DNA of 64,000 nucleotides from contig NZ_AP019308.1 of assembly GCF_003945345.1 (NCBI RefSeq), positions 4,109,501 to 4,173,500 of the forward strand, given 5' to 3'. The position numbers and the translations under genes are program-made. Shown piece by piece: positions 44,338-51,385 of the stretch. Within the stretch, counting starts at the first letter, position 1. Each line of letters opens with the position of its first letter. The notes under the pieces are model-generated. The model did not search any database. It was not told where the DNA came from and saw only the letters and a list, made by a program, of their open reading frames with translations. The stretch is from Paenibacillus baekrokdamisoli (lineage in GTDB: Bacteria; Bacillota; Bacilli; Paenibacillales; Paenibacillaceae).

Positions 44338-44371
44338 AAAGGGACAGTGGCCATATCGGCACTGTCCCTTT
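44338..44371. terminator. Bidirectional terminator between TetR and DUF1801 genes
   Basis: AAAGGGACAGTG (44338-44349) pairs with CACTGTCCCTTT (44360-44371), 12 bp. The better T-run (TTTTTTTA) is on the minus side, so it serves the DUF1801 gene, which stops 70 nt before it. Confidence 0.88.
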
Positions 44372-44441
44372 GCATTACGTTTGCCCACTATATGGTCAGC
44401 TATTCTGACGAGAAGCAATGACATTTCGTCAGTAGTCGTAT

Positions 44442-44909
44442 TTATTTCTTTGACATTTTTCCCACTTCAAACACATACTTCTTCAGATAATCCTCTACGG
44501 TTATCTTCCTGCAAAGCTCTGCTATCAGATCATAAGGAATGCTAGCTATCTTTTTAAAACGTATACATCCCTTTCCCATATCAAGCTTCGTTGTTACATG
44601 CTTCGGATACTCCTCCTGGAACCACGCTAAAATAGCTGGAGAACCATAAATCCCCATATGGTATAGAGCAATAAAGTTCTTCTGGGAAGCTATGCTCATG
44701 AATGGGAGAGGTTCCTTAGGATTGGCATGATAGCCTGACGGATAAATACGATGGGGGACGACATAACCAATCATTCCGTAGGCTATTGTTTCTTCAAAAC
44801 CTTCCGGCAAATTCCCCTTGATCGTTGTTCTTAGCCTCTCCATAGCTTCCTGCCTGTCTTCGGGCAATTGACTGATGTATCCTTCTGGACTATTTGCTTC
44901 GTACTTCAT
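44442..44909 (-). CDS. DUF1801 domain-containing protein
   Basis: A 155-residue protein with the YdhG-like fold signature: PEDRQEAMERLRTTIKGNLPEGFEETIAYGMIGYVVP (16-52), PLPFMSIASQKNFIALYH (68-85) and a C-terminal MGKGCIRFKKIASIPYDLIAEL. The function of DUF1801 is unknown. The start overlaps the hydrolase stop by 4 nt (ATGA), so the two are coupled. Confidence 0.85.
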   Translation of the reverse strand: MKYEANSPEGYISQLPEDRQEAMERLRTTIKGNLPEGFEETIAYGMIGYVVPHRIYPSGYHANPKEPLPFMSIASQKNFIALYHMGIYGSPAILAWFQEEYPKHVTTKLDMGKGCIRFKKIASIPYDLIAELCRKITVEDYLKKYVFEVGKMSKK

Positions 44910-45898
44910 CTAATATCCCTCCATTTTGTGTCACTTAGTTCATTCTCTACTTCCTTCAAAAAAGAAAGCACAGCAGCATTCATCTGCCCTAGCCCCGGCT
45001 GTTCAATTGGAAAATGGCCAGCGCCCTCTAAAATCACAATTTCCTTTTTACCTTTTATATGATCAAAAAACGGCTTACTGAAACGGTACGGAGTCATAGG
45101 GTCAATTTCAGGATGAACGAGTAATACCGGACAAACATCAAAATTTTCAGGTTTTATTACGGGTTGCATATTTAAAAACGTTCTTAATAAGCGTAAAGGG
45201 ATTTTCGTGCCTGCCGCATGAGTATCTTTAATAATGAGTTTGGTCATTTCAACATTGTTCGTAATCAATTGCATGCGAGATACATGATTAACAGAGATAG
45301 GTAAGGGATCTAAGAAAAGAGGGAATTTGTCCATAAAAAATTTACCTAACCGACTAATGAGTTTGTTAGGAGCTAATTGATCACGAACTTCCGATTTACT
45401 CGTATCAACAAATGTCGTTGCAATTAACCCTTTAACTCGCTTACTCTGTACGGCCGTGTGATAGGCTAACATGCCTCCAATACTGCTGCCCAGCAAGATA
45501 ATAGGTTTGCCGTCCCGATTCATTTCCCGATCGATTATCTCAGTAAGTATGTCAATCCAAAGCTGATAATCCAACGTTTTTTTCGACTTCGACTTCGACT
45601 TCATATAACTTAAACCATAGGGCGGTAGATCTGGCGACACTACTTCATAACCGTATTTTTGCAGCATTCGTGCATAAGGAGCTAACAATCTGCCATTGCC
45701 GCCAGCACCATGAATGAAAACAATTTTTAATTTTGCATGCTCAACAGGCATACGATCTAGATGAATATGAACATTGTTCCAGGTCAACCATTCTTCTACT
45801 GGTAAATGATTTTCATTGATCTGCATTTCTTCAGGAAAAAACTTCTGATATTGTTTCCAATAAACGACTGATTCATTATAGGTTGAAATATTATTCAT
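44906..45898 (-). CDS. Alpha/beta hydrolase
   Basis: A 330-residue hydrolase. Oxyanion-hole HGAGGNGR (63-70), nucleophile elbow GSSIGG (Ser near 146), acid Asp in HPEIDPMTP and His in EGAGHFP. A short SKSKSK run (about 107-112) comes from a triplicated hexanucleotide. A coupled ORF precedes it and DUF1801 follows. The substrate is probably a lipophilic ester, which is a family-level guess. Confidence 0.87.
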   Translation of the reverse strand: MNNISTYNESVVYWKQYQKFFPEEMQINENHLPVEEWLTWNNVHIHLDRMPVEHAKLKIVFIHGAGGNGRLLAPYARMLQKYGYEVVSPDLPPYGLSYMKSKSKSKKTLDYQLWIDILTEIIDREMNRDGKPIILLGSSIGGMLAYHTAVQSKRVKGLIATTFVDTSKSEVRDQLAPNKLISRLGKFFMDKFPLFLDPLPISVNHVSRMQLITNNVEMTKLIIKDTHAAGTKIPLRLLRTFLNMQPVIKPENFDVCPVLLVHPEIDPMTPYRFSKPFFDHIKGKKEIVILEGAGHFPIEQPGLGQMNAAVLSFLKEVENELSDTKWRDIR

Positions 45899-46017
45899 GA
45901 CTGTTCCGTTCCTTTCTCCCTAAGGGGAGGTCTCATCCCAGTTCGCAACAACAATTGCACCGTTACCAATCCCCCTCCGGCAAAAATATTGAAAGGATAG
46001 GTTGTAAAACCATCCAT
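45895..46017 (-). pseudogene. Possible remnant of a small membrane protein ahead of the hydrolase
   Basis: A 40-codon frame (ATG 46017 to TGA 45895) ends in the ATGA that starts the hydrolase. Its product, with FTTYPFNIFAGGGLVTVQLL, reads like a membrane-protein end; no ribosome site is clear. A stop lies in frame 7 codons upstream of the ATG. It may be the 3' remnant of a longer gene once in this operon, or a small coupled ORF. Confidence 0.3.
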
Positions 46018-46103
46018 CCGATGATTAGCACCATTTTACCGCAAACTATGCTGTTTGTGCACGAAATCATCCCGAGCTTGCAGGCCAAACCATTTAAGTA
46101 CAG

Positions 46104-46152
46104 TAAAAAAAAGGGTTCCCCTTAGGCCTAATTAGACCTTTCGGGACACCCC
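46104..46152 (-). terminator. Terminator-like hairpin with T7 tract
   Basis: On the minus strand GGGT..CCC..AGG and CCT..GGG..ACCC form an interrupted stem followed by TTTTTTT. It lies past the palindromic repeat downstream of the alcohol dehydrogenase gene. Confidence 0.6.
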
Positions 46153-46163
46153 ATCACGAAGTA

Positions 46164-46310
46164 CCTAGCGAAGCGGACGGAAACATTCTGAAGAAGCGAT
46201 AGCGTTCACCTTTGTCTCCTTATTTCTACCCCTAAGGGATAGAATCAGGAAATAGGGAGACAACAGCGATCGTAAAAATGTTCCGTCCGCGCAGCGGGCT
46301 TCTACGCACC
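46164..46310. repeat. Dispersed palindromic repeat, long copy
   Basis: The outer blocks match 19143-19226 in reverse orientation (shared GGACGGAA, TTCTGAAGAAGCG, CGATCGTAA, TTCCGTCCGCGCAGCGGGCTT). The centre carries an extra hairpin of its own (TTGTCTCC.TATTTC with GAAATA.GGAGACAA around 46212-46264). The long stem with a nested stem and variable centre is consistent with a MITE-like or REP-like family. Confidence 0.7.
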
Positions 46311-46361
46311 ATTCTTCGAACTTATCGAGCACTTATTTTAGTGTTGCGCCAAAATCACATT

Positions 46362-47381
46362 TTAGAAATTTTCGATTACAATTTTCCCAATGGTATTCCC
46401 TGTCTCAACTAATGCATGAGCTTTTCTAATCGTAGCTGCATTTATCGGAGATAATTTCTTGTTCATTGTAGTCTTCAATTCCCCAGCATCAATCAATTTA
46501 CTGATTTCGTTCAATAAAAGATGCTGATTTATCATATCTTCAGTTTGATACATAGATCTAGTAAACATGAATTCCCAAACAAATGTCGCACTCTTACTCT
46601 TAAGCACGTTAAGATCAATCGGTTCTTTATTTTCCACTATGGAACAAATTTTCCCTTGAGGTCTTATAACTTCCCCCATGCCTTTCCAGTGGTGATCCAT
46701 ATTATTAAAACAAAGAATGTAATCCACCTGCTCGATATGAATCTGCGCCAATTGCTCCTTCAAGGATCCATGATGATTGATCACATCATCAGCGCCAAGA
46801 TTCCTTACCCAGCTTATTGTTTCTTCCCGAGAGGCGGTTGCAATAACATGAAGACCCGCCCATTTAGCTAACTGTATCGCAATGGATCCGACTCCTCCTG
46901 CACCACCTATAATTAGGACCTTCTTTAATTGGTTCCCCTCTTTATTAGTGGGATCAATAGCTAAGCGTTCGAACATGGCTTCCCATGCTGTAATGGCTGT
47001 TAAAGGCAATGCTGCGGATTCCGCATGAGTGAGTGCTGTAGGTTTCTTTCCAACAATTCGCTCGTCCACCAGATGATATTCACTATAAGTACCCGGTCTC
47101 GTAATGCTGCCTGCATAATAAACCTCATCACCTACTTTAAACACTTTACAATCCTCACCAACTTCTACTACAACACCACTGGCATCCCAACCAAGCATTC
47201 TCGGTTCTTTTTCCGTCAATGCTTTGGGTGAACGTACCTTTACATCTACGGGATTGATAGAAATCGCATTAATTTGGACGAGTAGGTCTTTACCTTGCGG
47301 AACGGGTTTCTTTAATTCAATATCCATCAGACTCTCTTCATTTTCAATCGGCAAATATTTTAACAATCCTATAGCTTTCAT
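46362..47381 (-). CDS. MDR-family zinc-binding alcohol dehydrogenase
   Basis: A 339-residue dehydrogenase. GroES-like N-terminal domain (NAISINPVDVKVRS, GWDASGVVVEVGED about 60-73) and Rossmann fold IIGGAGGVGSIAIQLAKWAG (about 155-174). ATG 47381 has GGAGG 7 nt upstream; the longer frame from 47492 lacks a ribosome site. It is of the YogA/quinone-reductase-like type that is often next to HxlR regulators, as it is here; reactive aldehyde or quinone detoxification is likely. Confidence 0.87.
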   Translation of the reverse strand: MKAIGLLKYLPIENEESLMDIELKKPVPQGKDLLVQINAISINPVDVKVRSPKALTEKEPRMLGWDASGVVVEVGEDCKVFKVGDEVYYAGSITRPGTYSEYHLVDERIVGKKPTALTHAESAALPLTAITAWEAMFERLAIDPTNKEGNQLKKVLIIGGAGGVGSIAIQLAKWAGLHVIATASREETISWVRNLGADDVINHHGSLKEQLAQIHIEQVDYILCFNNMDHHWKGMGEVIRPQGKICSIVENKEPIDLNVLKSKSATFVWEFMFTRSMYQTEDMINQHLLLNEISKLIDAGELKTTMNKKLSPINAATIRKAHALVETGNTIGKIVIENF

Positions 47382-47418
47382 TCTTATTCCTCCAATATTG
47401 TTAGGCATTCCCCTCTGT

Positions 47419-47448
47419 ATTATAGAAGGAAGTCGCAACTTCATGTAA
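47419..47448 (-). promoter_or_regulatory. Promoter of the alcohol dehydrogenase gene with overlapping repeats
   Basis: TTACAT (47448-47443), 18-nt spacer, TATAAT (47424-47419). TTCATGTA occurs twice in the intergenic region (47440-47447 and 47459-47466), the first on the -35, so these may be HxlR binding half-sites. Confidence 0.55.
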
Positions 47449-47518
47449 GAGGGCACATTCATGTAGTATAGTATCATTAGTGTGACTAACATATATATGA
47501 GGTTGGAGTGATTGATTC

Positions 47519-47866
47519 ATGCGAAATAGAAAAAGCGGTTATGGCTGCCCGGAAGGCTGTCCTGTGGAATCCACATTAGATGTTATAGGCGGGAAATGGA
47601 AGGGAGTTATTTTATATTATCTCCTAGATGGCACCAAACGCTTTAATGAGTTACGCAGATTAATGTCAGGCATTACACAGCGGATGTTATCATTACAACT
47701 GAGTGAATTAGAGAAGGATGGAATTGTGAATAGAAAGGTTTTTCCCGAGGTTCCGCCTAAAGTAGAGTATTCTGTAACTGAATTTGGTAGGACTTTGGAG
47801 CCTATAATCACCCAGATGAATGAGTGGGGAGAGAAATATAAATCAAGAATGAAAGGAGGGGTTTGA
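47519..47866 (+). CDS. HxlR-family winged-helix regulator
   Basis: A 115-residue protein with the HxlR pattern CPVESTLDVIGGKWKGVILYYLLDG (14-38), FNELRRLMSGITQRMLSLQLSELEKDG and EYSVTEFGRTLEPI. Cys10 and Cys14 near the N-terminus could sense electrophiles or oxidants, as Cys does in YodB/HypR-type members. Divergent from the alcohol dehydrogenase gene, its probable target. Confidence 0.9.
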   Translation: MRNRKSGYGCPEGCPVESTLDVIGGKWKGVILYYLLDGTKRFNELRRLMSGITQRMLSLQLSELEKDGIVNRKVFPEVPPKVEYSVTEFGRTLEPIITQMNEWGEKYKSRMKGGV

Positions 47867-47878
47867 AGCGGCCTGCGT

Positions 47879-47900
47879 GTTTACCGCCAAACAGGTAAAC
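47879..47900. repeat. Short inverted repeat over the end of the decayed membrane gene
   Basis: GTTTACC (47879-47885) and GGTAAAC (47894-47900) with an 8-nt loop; no T-tract on either side. Possible weak hairpin between convergent genes. Confidence 0.3.
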
Positions 47901-48065
47901 CCTGACTCTGCCTCCATATGCCAACGGCTCCAACAATCAAAATGAAAAGAAATGCAGCAATCAAAAAAGCAAAAATAAATTTATTAGCAGCTTCTTGGTT
48001 ACCATAGCCCCTTCATTCCTTGCAAAAATCACTCGCTCGTCGTCAATCCTCCGCGGTTTAATCAT
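47881..48065 (-). pseudogene. Frameshifted small membrane protein
   Basis: ATG 48065 with a GAAGGAGATG site opens MIKPRRIDDERVIFARNEG. This frame then ends early, while a second frame continues YGNQEAANKFIFAFLIAAF and LFILIVGAVGIWRQSQ to TAA 47881, a full membrane helix. One extra or missing base near the GGGG run explains the break. It is the usual partner of small XRE regulators of this type, and overlaps the HTH stop. The membrane partner looks inactive. Confidence 0.6.
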
Positions 48066-48261
48066 TGCCATCATCTCCTTCTATCCAAAATAAATCATCC
48101 AGTTTTTTGTTAAGTGCCTTACTTAGCGCAAGACAAAGCTTAATAGTCGGATTATACTTTCCAGACTCGATTAAGCAGATGGGCTGCCGGCTAGCACCAA
48201 TTAAGTCCGCCAGTTCTTCTTGGGTCAAATCTCCTCGTTCAACCCTAGCAATTTGTACAAT
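48058..48261 (-). pseudogene. Small XRE-type HTH regulator without a normal start
   Basis: The frame encodes ARVERGDLTQEELADLIGASR, then ICLIESGKYNPTIKLCLALSKAL and KKLDDLFWIEGDDGND, a complete YgzD-like Cro/C1 HTH of about 67 residues. No ATG, GTG or TTG with a ribosome site exists: the frame runs upstream into the tandem repeat and meets a TAA inside it at 48270-48268. AUU at 48261 is the only possible start in the right place. Ancestral start codons seem replaced by repeat expansion. Its membrane partner is frameshifted, so the module is probably dead. Confidence 0.6.
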
Positions 48262-48307
48262 ATATTTTTAGTTTGTACAATATATTTTTAGTTTGTACAA
48301 TATATTA
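48252..48307. repeat. 20-bp tandem repeat, 2.8 copies
   Basis: The unit TTTGTACAATATATTTTTAG occurs at 48252-48271 and 48272-48291 with a partial third at 48292-48307. Each unit contains the palindrome TTGTACAA. It covers the 5' end of the XRE gene and probably acts as its promoter/operator region or marks slippage expansion. Confidence 0.85.
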
Positions 48308-48355
48308 GTCAATTATATTATATCAAGTTAGCGCGATAATTGATTAAACAAAGTG

Positions 48356-48388
48356 AGCAAAAAAATGACTGTCGAGGTTTCTCGACAG
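48356..48388 (-). terminator. Terminator of the M23 peptidase genes
   Basis: CTGTCGAG, loop of 4, CTCGACAG, then ATTTTTTTG on the minus strand, just after the stop at 48402. Confidence 0.9.
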
Positions 48389-48401
48389 CCTGAGGCTCCC
48401 A

Positions 48402-49430
48402 TTAGGGCGCCTTAATTGTTGTACCTTGTACATATTCGTCCGCGTCTTTCCACTGGACACGTATCGATTTGGAAGTAAACAGATCTGCACCGTCGGAAAC
48501 TTGAAAGTGAAGATGGGCTTCACTGGAATTCCCTGAGTTACCGCATTTTCCGAGGGCATCTCCTGCCTTAACTTCGTCACCAACTTTGACACTAATCGAA
48601 CCTTTTTGTAGATGGGCGTAATAGCTGAACTCTCCGTTGCCATGATCAATAACGACATGGTTTCCAGCGGGATGTTTTTCATCCATTGCACCGACAGGTA
48701 CGTTATCTTTAATGTCATTGACGACTAGAACGACTTTACCTGCAGCTGCCGCCACGATCGGTTGGCCGAAAGCATAATAGCTTTCATTTTTTGCAGCATC
48801 ACCTTTATAGCTGCTGCCTTTATCCCTCCTAATAATGTCATACGCATAGCGCTGGCTCTCATAGTCGTAATGATAATTGACTAGTGCATTCGTTCCGCCC
48901 CAAATGGTAAACCAATTTCCGTGAAAGGGATGCTCGAACGTCGTTTTCGTACGCTGTGCATCCGTCTCCGGGAATTTTTGTATCGTTTTGAAAAGCATAC
49001 TATGAATAACGTTTTTACTATCGAAAATGGCTTCTACGCCTTTTCCACTCTTACTATCCAGCCACGCATATCTCTTAAAATCATTCTCGGGCAGCAGTGA
49101 TAGCAATGTATAGGAGGCAGTTCCTTTATGGAATGGAATGCCTATTTTCTTCAAATCCTCTAACGAGATTTGTTTTTTGAAGGCAGGACTCAATTGCGGA
49201 TAGATACGATCATACTTTTCTTGCTTCAGAAGCCTGGGCAATTGGTCCGGTGCAAAGACTGTCATTTGTGGTGTTTTCTCCTTTTTCACGGAAGTGCTGG
49301 TGCTTGTTTGGGAACCTGAGGTCTTGGAGGCTCCTGAGGCTCCTGCGTATGCAGTGACTGAACTGGCGGCAACTGCGCAAATTAGGCTTAGCAGCATGAT
49401 ATTCCGTTTCGTTCTACGATTGTTCTCCAT
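48402..49430 (-). CDS. M23 metallopeptidase, exported (copy 2)
   Basis: A 342-residue exported peptidase. Signal peptide to about residue 29, a Ser/Thr linker, an N-terminal DUF3887-like domain (about 55-150) and a LytM/M23 domain with first zinc ligands around NYHYDYESQRYAYDI (about 188-202), DHGNGEFSYYAHLQKGSI and HLHFQV near 310. Such enzymes cut peptidoglycan cross-links or glycine peptides. It is paralogous to the next gene over its full length, with a 21-nt gap between them, so a tandem duplication is clear. Confidence 0.87.
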   Translation of the reverse strand: MENNRRTKRNIMLLSLICAVAASSVTAYAGASGASKTSGSQTSTSTSVKKEKTPQMTVFAPDQLPRLLKQEKYDRIYPQLSPAFKKQISLEDLKKIGIPFHKGTASYTLLSLLPENDFKRYAWLDSKSGKGVEAIFDSKNVIHSMLFKTIQKFPETDAQRTKTTFEHPFHGNWFTIWGGTNALVNYHYDYESQRYAYDIIRRDKGSSYKGDAAKNESYYAFGQPIVAAAAGKVVLVVNDIKDNVPVGAMDEKHPAGNHVVIDHGNGEFSYYAHLQKGSISVKVGDEVKAGDALGKCGNSGNSSEAHLHFQVSDGADLFTSKSIRVQWKDADEYVQGTTIKAP

Positions 49431-49451
49431 TTCTTCTCTCCCTTTGGCTTC

Positions 49452-50480
49452 TTAGGGCGCTTTTATAAATGTACCTTGCTCATAATCATCGGCGTCCTTC
49501 CAGTGAACGCGCAGCGACTTCGTAGTGAACAGATCCGCACTATTTGCAACCTGGAAATGAAGATGCGGCTCGCTGGAATTACCCGAGTTGCCGCATTTGC
49601 CCAGCTTATCTCCGGCTTTCACTTCGTCGCCGACTTTGACGCTGATCGATCCTTTTTGCAGATGGGCGTAGTAGCTGAACTCTCCATTACCATGATCGAT
49701 AATGACATGGTTCCCAGCTATCTGCTCCTTATTCTCGGTACCGACAGGCTTATTGTCATGGACGTCATTGACGATTTTCACGACTTTGCCTGCTGCGGCA
49801 GCTAGTATTGGCTGACCGAAAGCAAAGTAGCTTTCATTTTTGGTGGCATCGCCCTTATAGGTGAATCCATTTTTCACCATAATGATGTCATACGCATAAC
49901 GCTGCTGCTCGGCCCCGTAATGATAATTGATTAGTTCATTCGCTCCCCCCCAAAAGACAAACCATTTCCCTTGAAAAGGAAGCTGAAATGTCGTTTGGGT
50001 ACGCTTCGCGTCCGTCTGAGGATACTTTTGCAGCTTACTAAATAAGATGACCTCTATCTTGTTCTTGCTGTCAAACTGAACTTGTATCGTTTTTTCCCCT
50101 TTGGGGGCCGTCCAAGCATAGTAGTTGGCATTGTTTAGAGTCACATGACTCACCAGTTTATAGGAGGTGGCGTTCTTGTGGTAAAGGCTGGCTTGTTTCT
50201 TGAAATCCTTAAGCGAGTAAACCTTCTTGTATGCGGCTCCTATCTGTCCATAAATACGTTCATATTTCTCTTGTTGCAGCAGCCTTAACAGTTGGTCCGG
50301 CTTGAAGGCAGAAGTTTGGGATTGCGAATCATTTACTGCTGCTGATTTCGAGACAGAGCTTACTGATCCTGCCTCAGGCTTGGCGGATTCAGCCGAAGCC
50401 GATGCAACGAGTGAGCTCACAGTCAGTGTGCCAGCGAGACTCAACAGCAATAGATTTCTTTTGCTAATGATATTGTTCAT
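49452..50480 (-). CDS. M23 metallopeptidase, exported (copy 1)
   Basis: A 342-residue paralogue of the downstream gene with the same order: signal peptide (to about 30), linker, DUF3887-like domain and M23 domain with NYHYGAEQQRYAYDI, DHGNGEFSYYAHLQKGSI and PHLHFQV. ATG 50480 has AAGGAGAGG 6 nt upstream; a longer frame to 50510 is not supported. Divergent from an OmpR-type response regulator and its kinase, which probably control it. Confidence 0.87.
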   Translation of the reverse strand: MNNIISKRNLLLLSLAGTLTVSSLVASASAESAKPEAGSVSSVSKSAAVNDSQSQTSAFKPDQLLRLLQQEKYERIYGQIGAAYKKVYSLKDFKKQASLYHKNATSYKLVSHVTLNNANYYAWTAPKGEKTIQVQFDSKNKIEVILFSKLQKYPQTDAKRTQTTFQLPFQGKWFVFWGGANELINYHYGAEQQRYAYDIIMVKNGFTYKGDATKNESYFAFGQPILAAAAGKVVKIVNDVHDNKPVGTENKEQIAGNHVIIDHGNGEFSYYAHLQKGSISVKVGDEVKAGDKLGKCGNSGNSSEPHLHFQVANSADLFTTKSLRVHWKDADDYEQGTFIKAP

Positions 50481-50584
50481 CGATTTCCTCTCCTTTATAT
50501 GGGGTTTCATAAATGAGTGTAAGCGATGAAGTTTATCACCTGCGAAACGAGATCTTATGATTGTATTAATCTGGAGATTGTAAA

Positions 50585-50600
50585 TTAAGGCTCCGTTAAG
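50585..50600. promoter_or_regulatory. Direct repeat, possible OmpR-type response regulator box
   Basis: TTAAG at 50585-50589 and again at 50596-50600, 11 bp apart, is the usual spacing for PhoP/OmpR-family dimers. It lies between the M23 gene and the response regulator, where a shared control site would be. Confidence 0.4.
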
Positions 50601-50673
50601 ATTTTATTGTGCTGCTGGAAAAAAACAAATGGTATATTAAATTCATGCTATGTAATAGGGAGATAAGGAAGAG

Positions 50674-51384
50674 ATGAATCAATCGAAGATTCTTATTGTG
50701 GATGATGAATCATCCATTCTTAAACTACTGAAAACCGTGTTAAATAAAGAGGGATTCCCATTCGTCGATACAGCCGCAACAGGAGAACAGGCCGTATTAG
50801 CCTGCCAAACGACGAAGTATGACCTCATCCTGCTGGACGTTATGCTGCCGAAGCAAAGCGGCTTCGAGATCTGTCCATGGATTCGACAAACAACGGATGC
50901 CCCCATCCTTTTCTTAACAGCTCGAATGAGCGATTTTGATAAATTGACCGGATTTGCCGTCGGTGGCGATGATTATATTACGAAGCCATTCAATCCGCTA
51001 GAAGTGATTGCGCGTGTCAGGGCACAGCTGCGTCGGTACCACAAAGCTGCCGCAGTTCCCAGTAAGAACCGGATCCACACTTTCAGAACGTTTCAAGTAG
51101 ACGAATATGCCGGAGAGCTTCGAGTGAATGATGTCACGGTCGATTGTCCCGCTCAGGTATTTCAGCTCCTCTTGTTTTTTTGTCAGAATCCCAACCGGGT
51201 ATTCAGTAAAAAACAGCTGTATGAGCATGTATGGGGCGAGCAAAGTCTTAGTGACGACAATACAGTCATGGTTCATATCCATCGTATTCGCGAGCGCATT
51301 GAACCAAGTCCCAGTGAGCCGATATATTTGATTACGGCGCGCGGCTTAGGTTACAAACTTGTGCAAAGATCAGAGGATCAATGA
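50674..51384 (+). CDS. OmpR/PhoB-family response regulator
   Basis: A 236-residue two-domain regulator: receiver (1-118) with DDES at 10-13, phospho-Asp55 in LILLDVMLP and Lys in YITKPF; winged-helix DNA-binding domain (140-232) with VFSKKQLYEHVWG and VHIHRIRERIE. GATAAGGAAGAG precedes the ATG. The kinase starts 1 nt after its stop. Divergent from the M23 genes. Confidence 0.93.
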   Translation: MNQSKILIVDDESSILKLLKTVLNKEGFPFVDTAATGEQAVLACQTTKYDLILLDVMLPKQSGFEICPWIRQTTDAPILFLTARMSDFDKLTGFAVGGDDYITKPFNPLEVIARVRAQLRRYHKAAAVPSKNRIHTFRTFQVDEYAGELRVNDVTVDCPAQVFQLLLFFCQNPNRVFSKKQLYEHVWGEQSLSDDNTVMVHIHRIRERIEPSPSEPIYLITARGLGYKLVQRSEDQ

Positions 51385-51385
51385 G

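Noticed and set aside
45588..45605. Triplicated hexanucleotide in the alpha/beta hydrolase as a phase-variable tract
   Set aside because: Three in-frame hexamer copies only change an SKSKSK loop length; no frame change would result.
48252..48307. 20-bp repeats that might be a CRISPR array
   Set aside because: The units are directly adjacent without spacers and only 2.8 copies exist.
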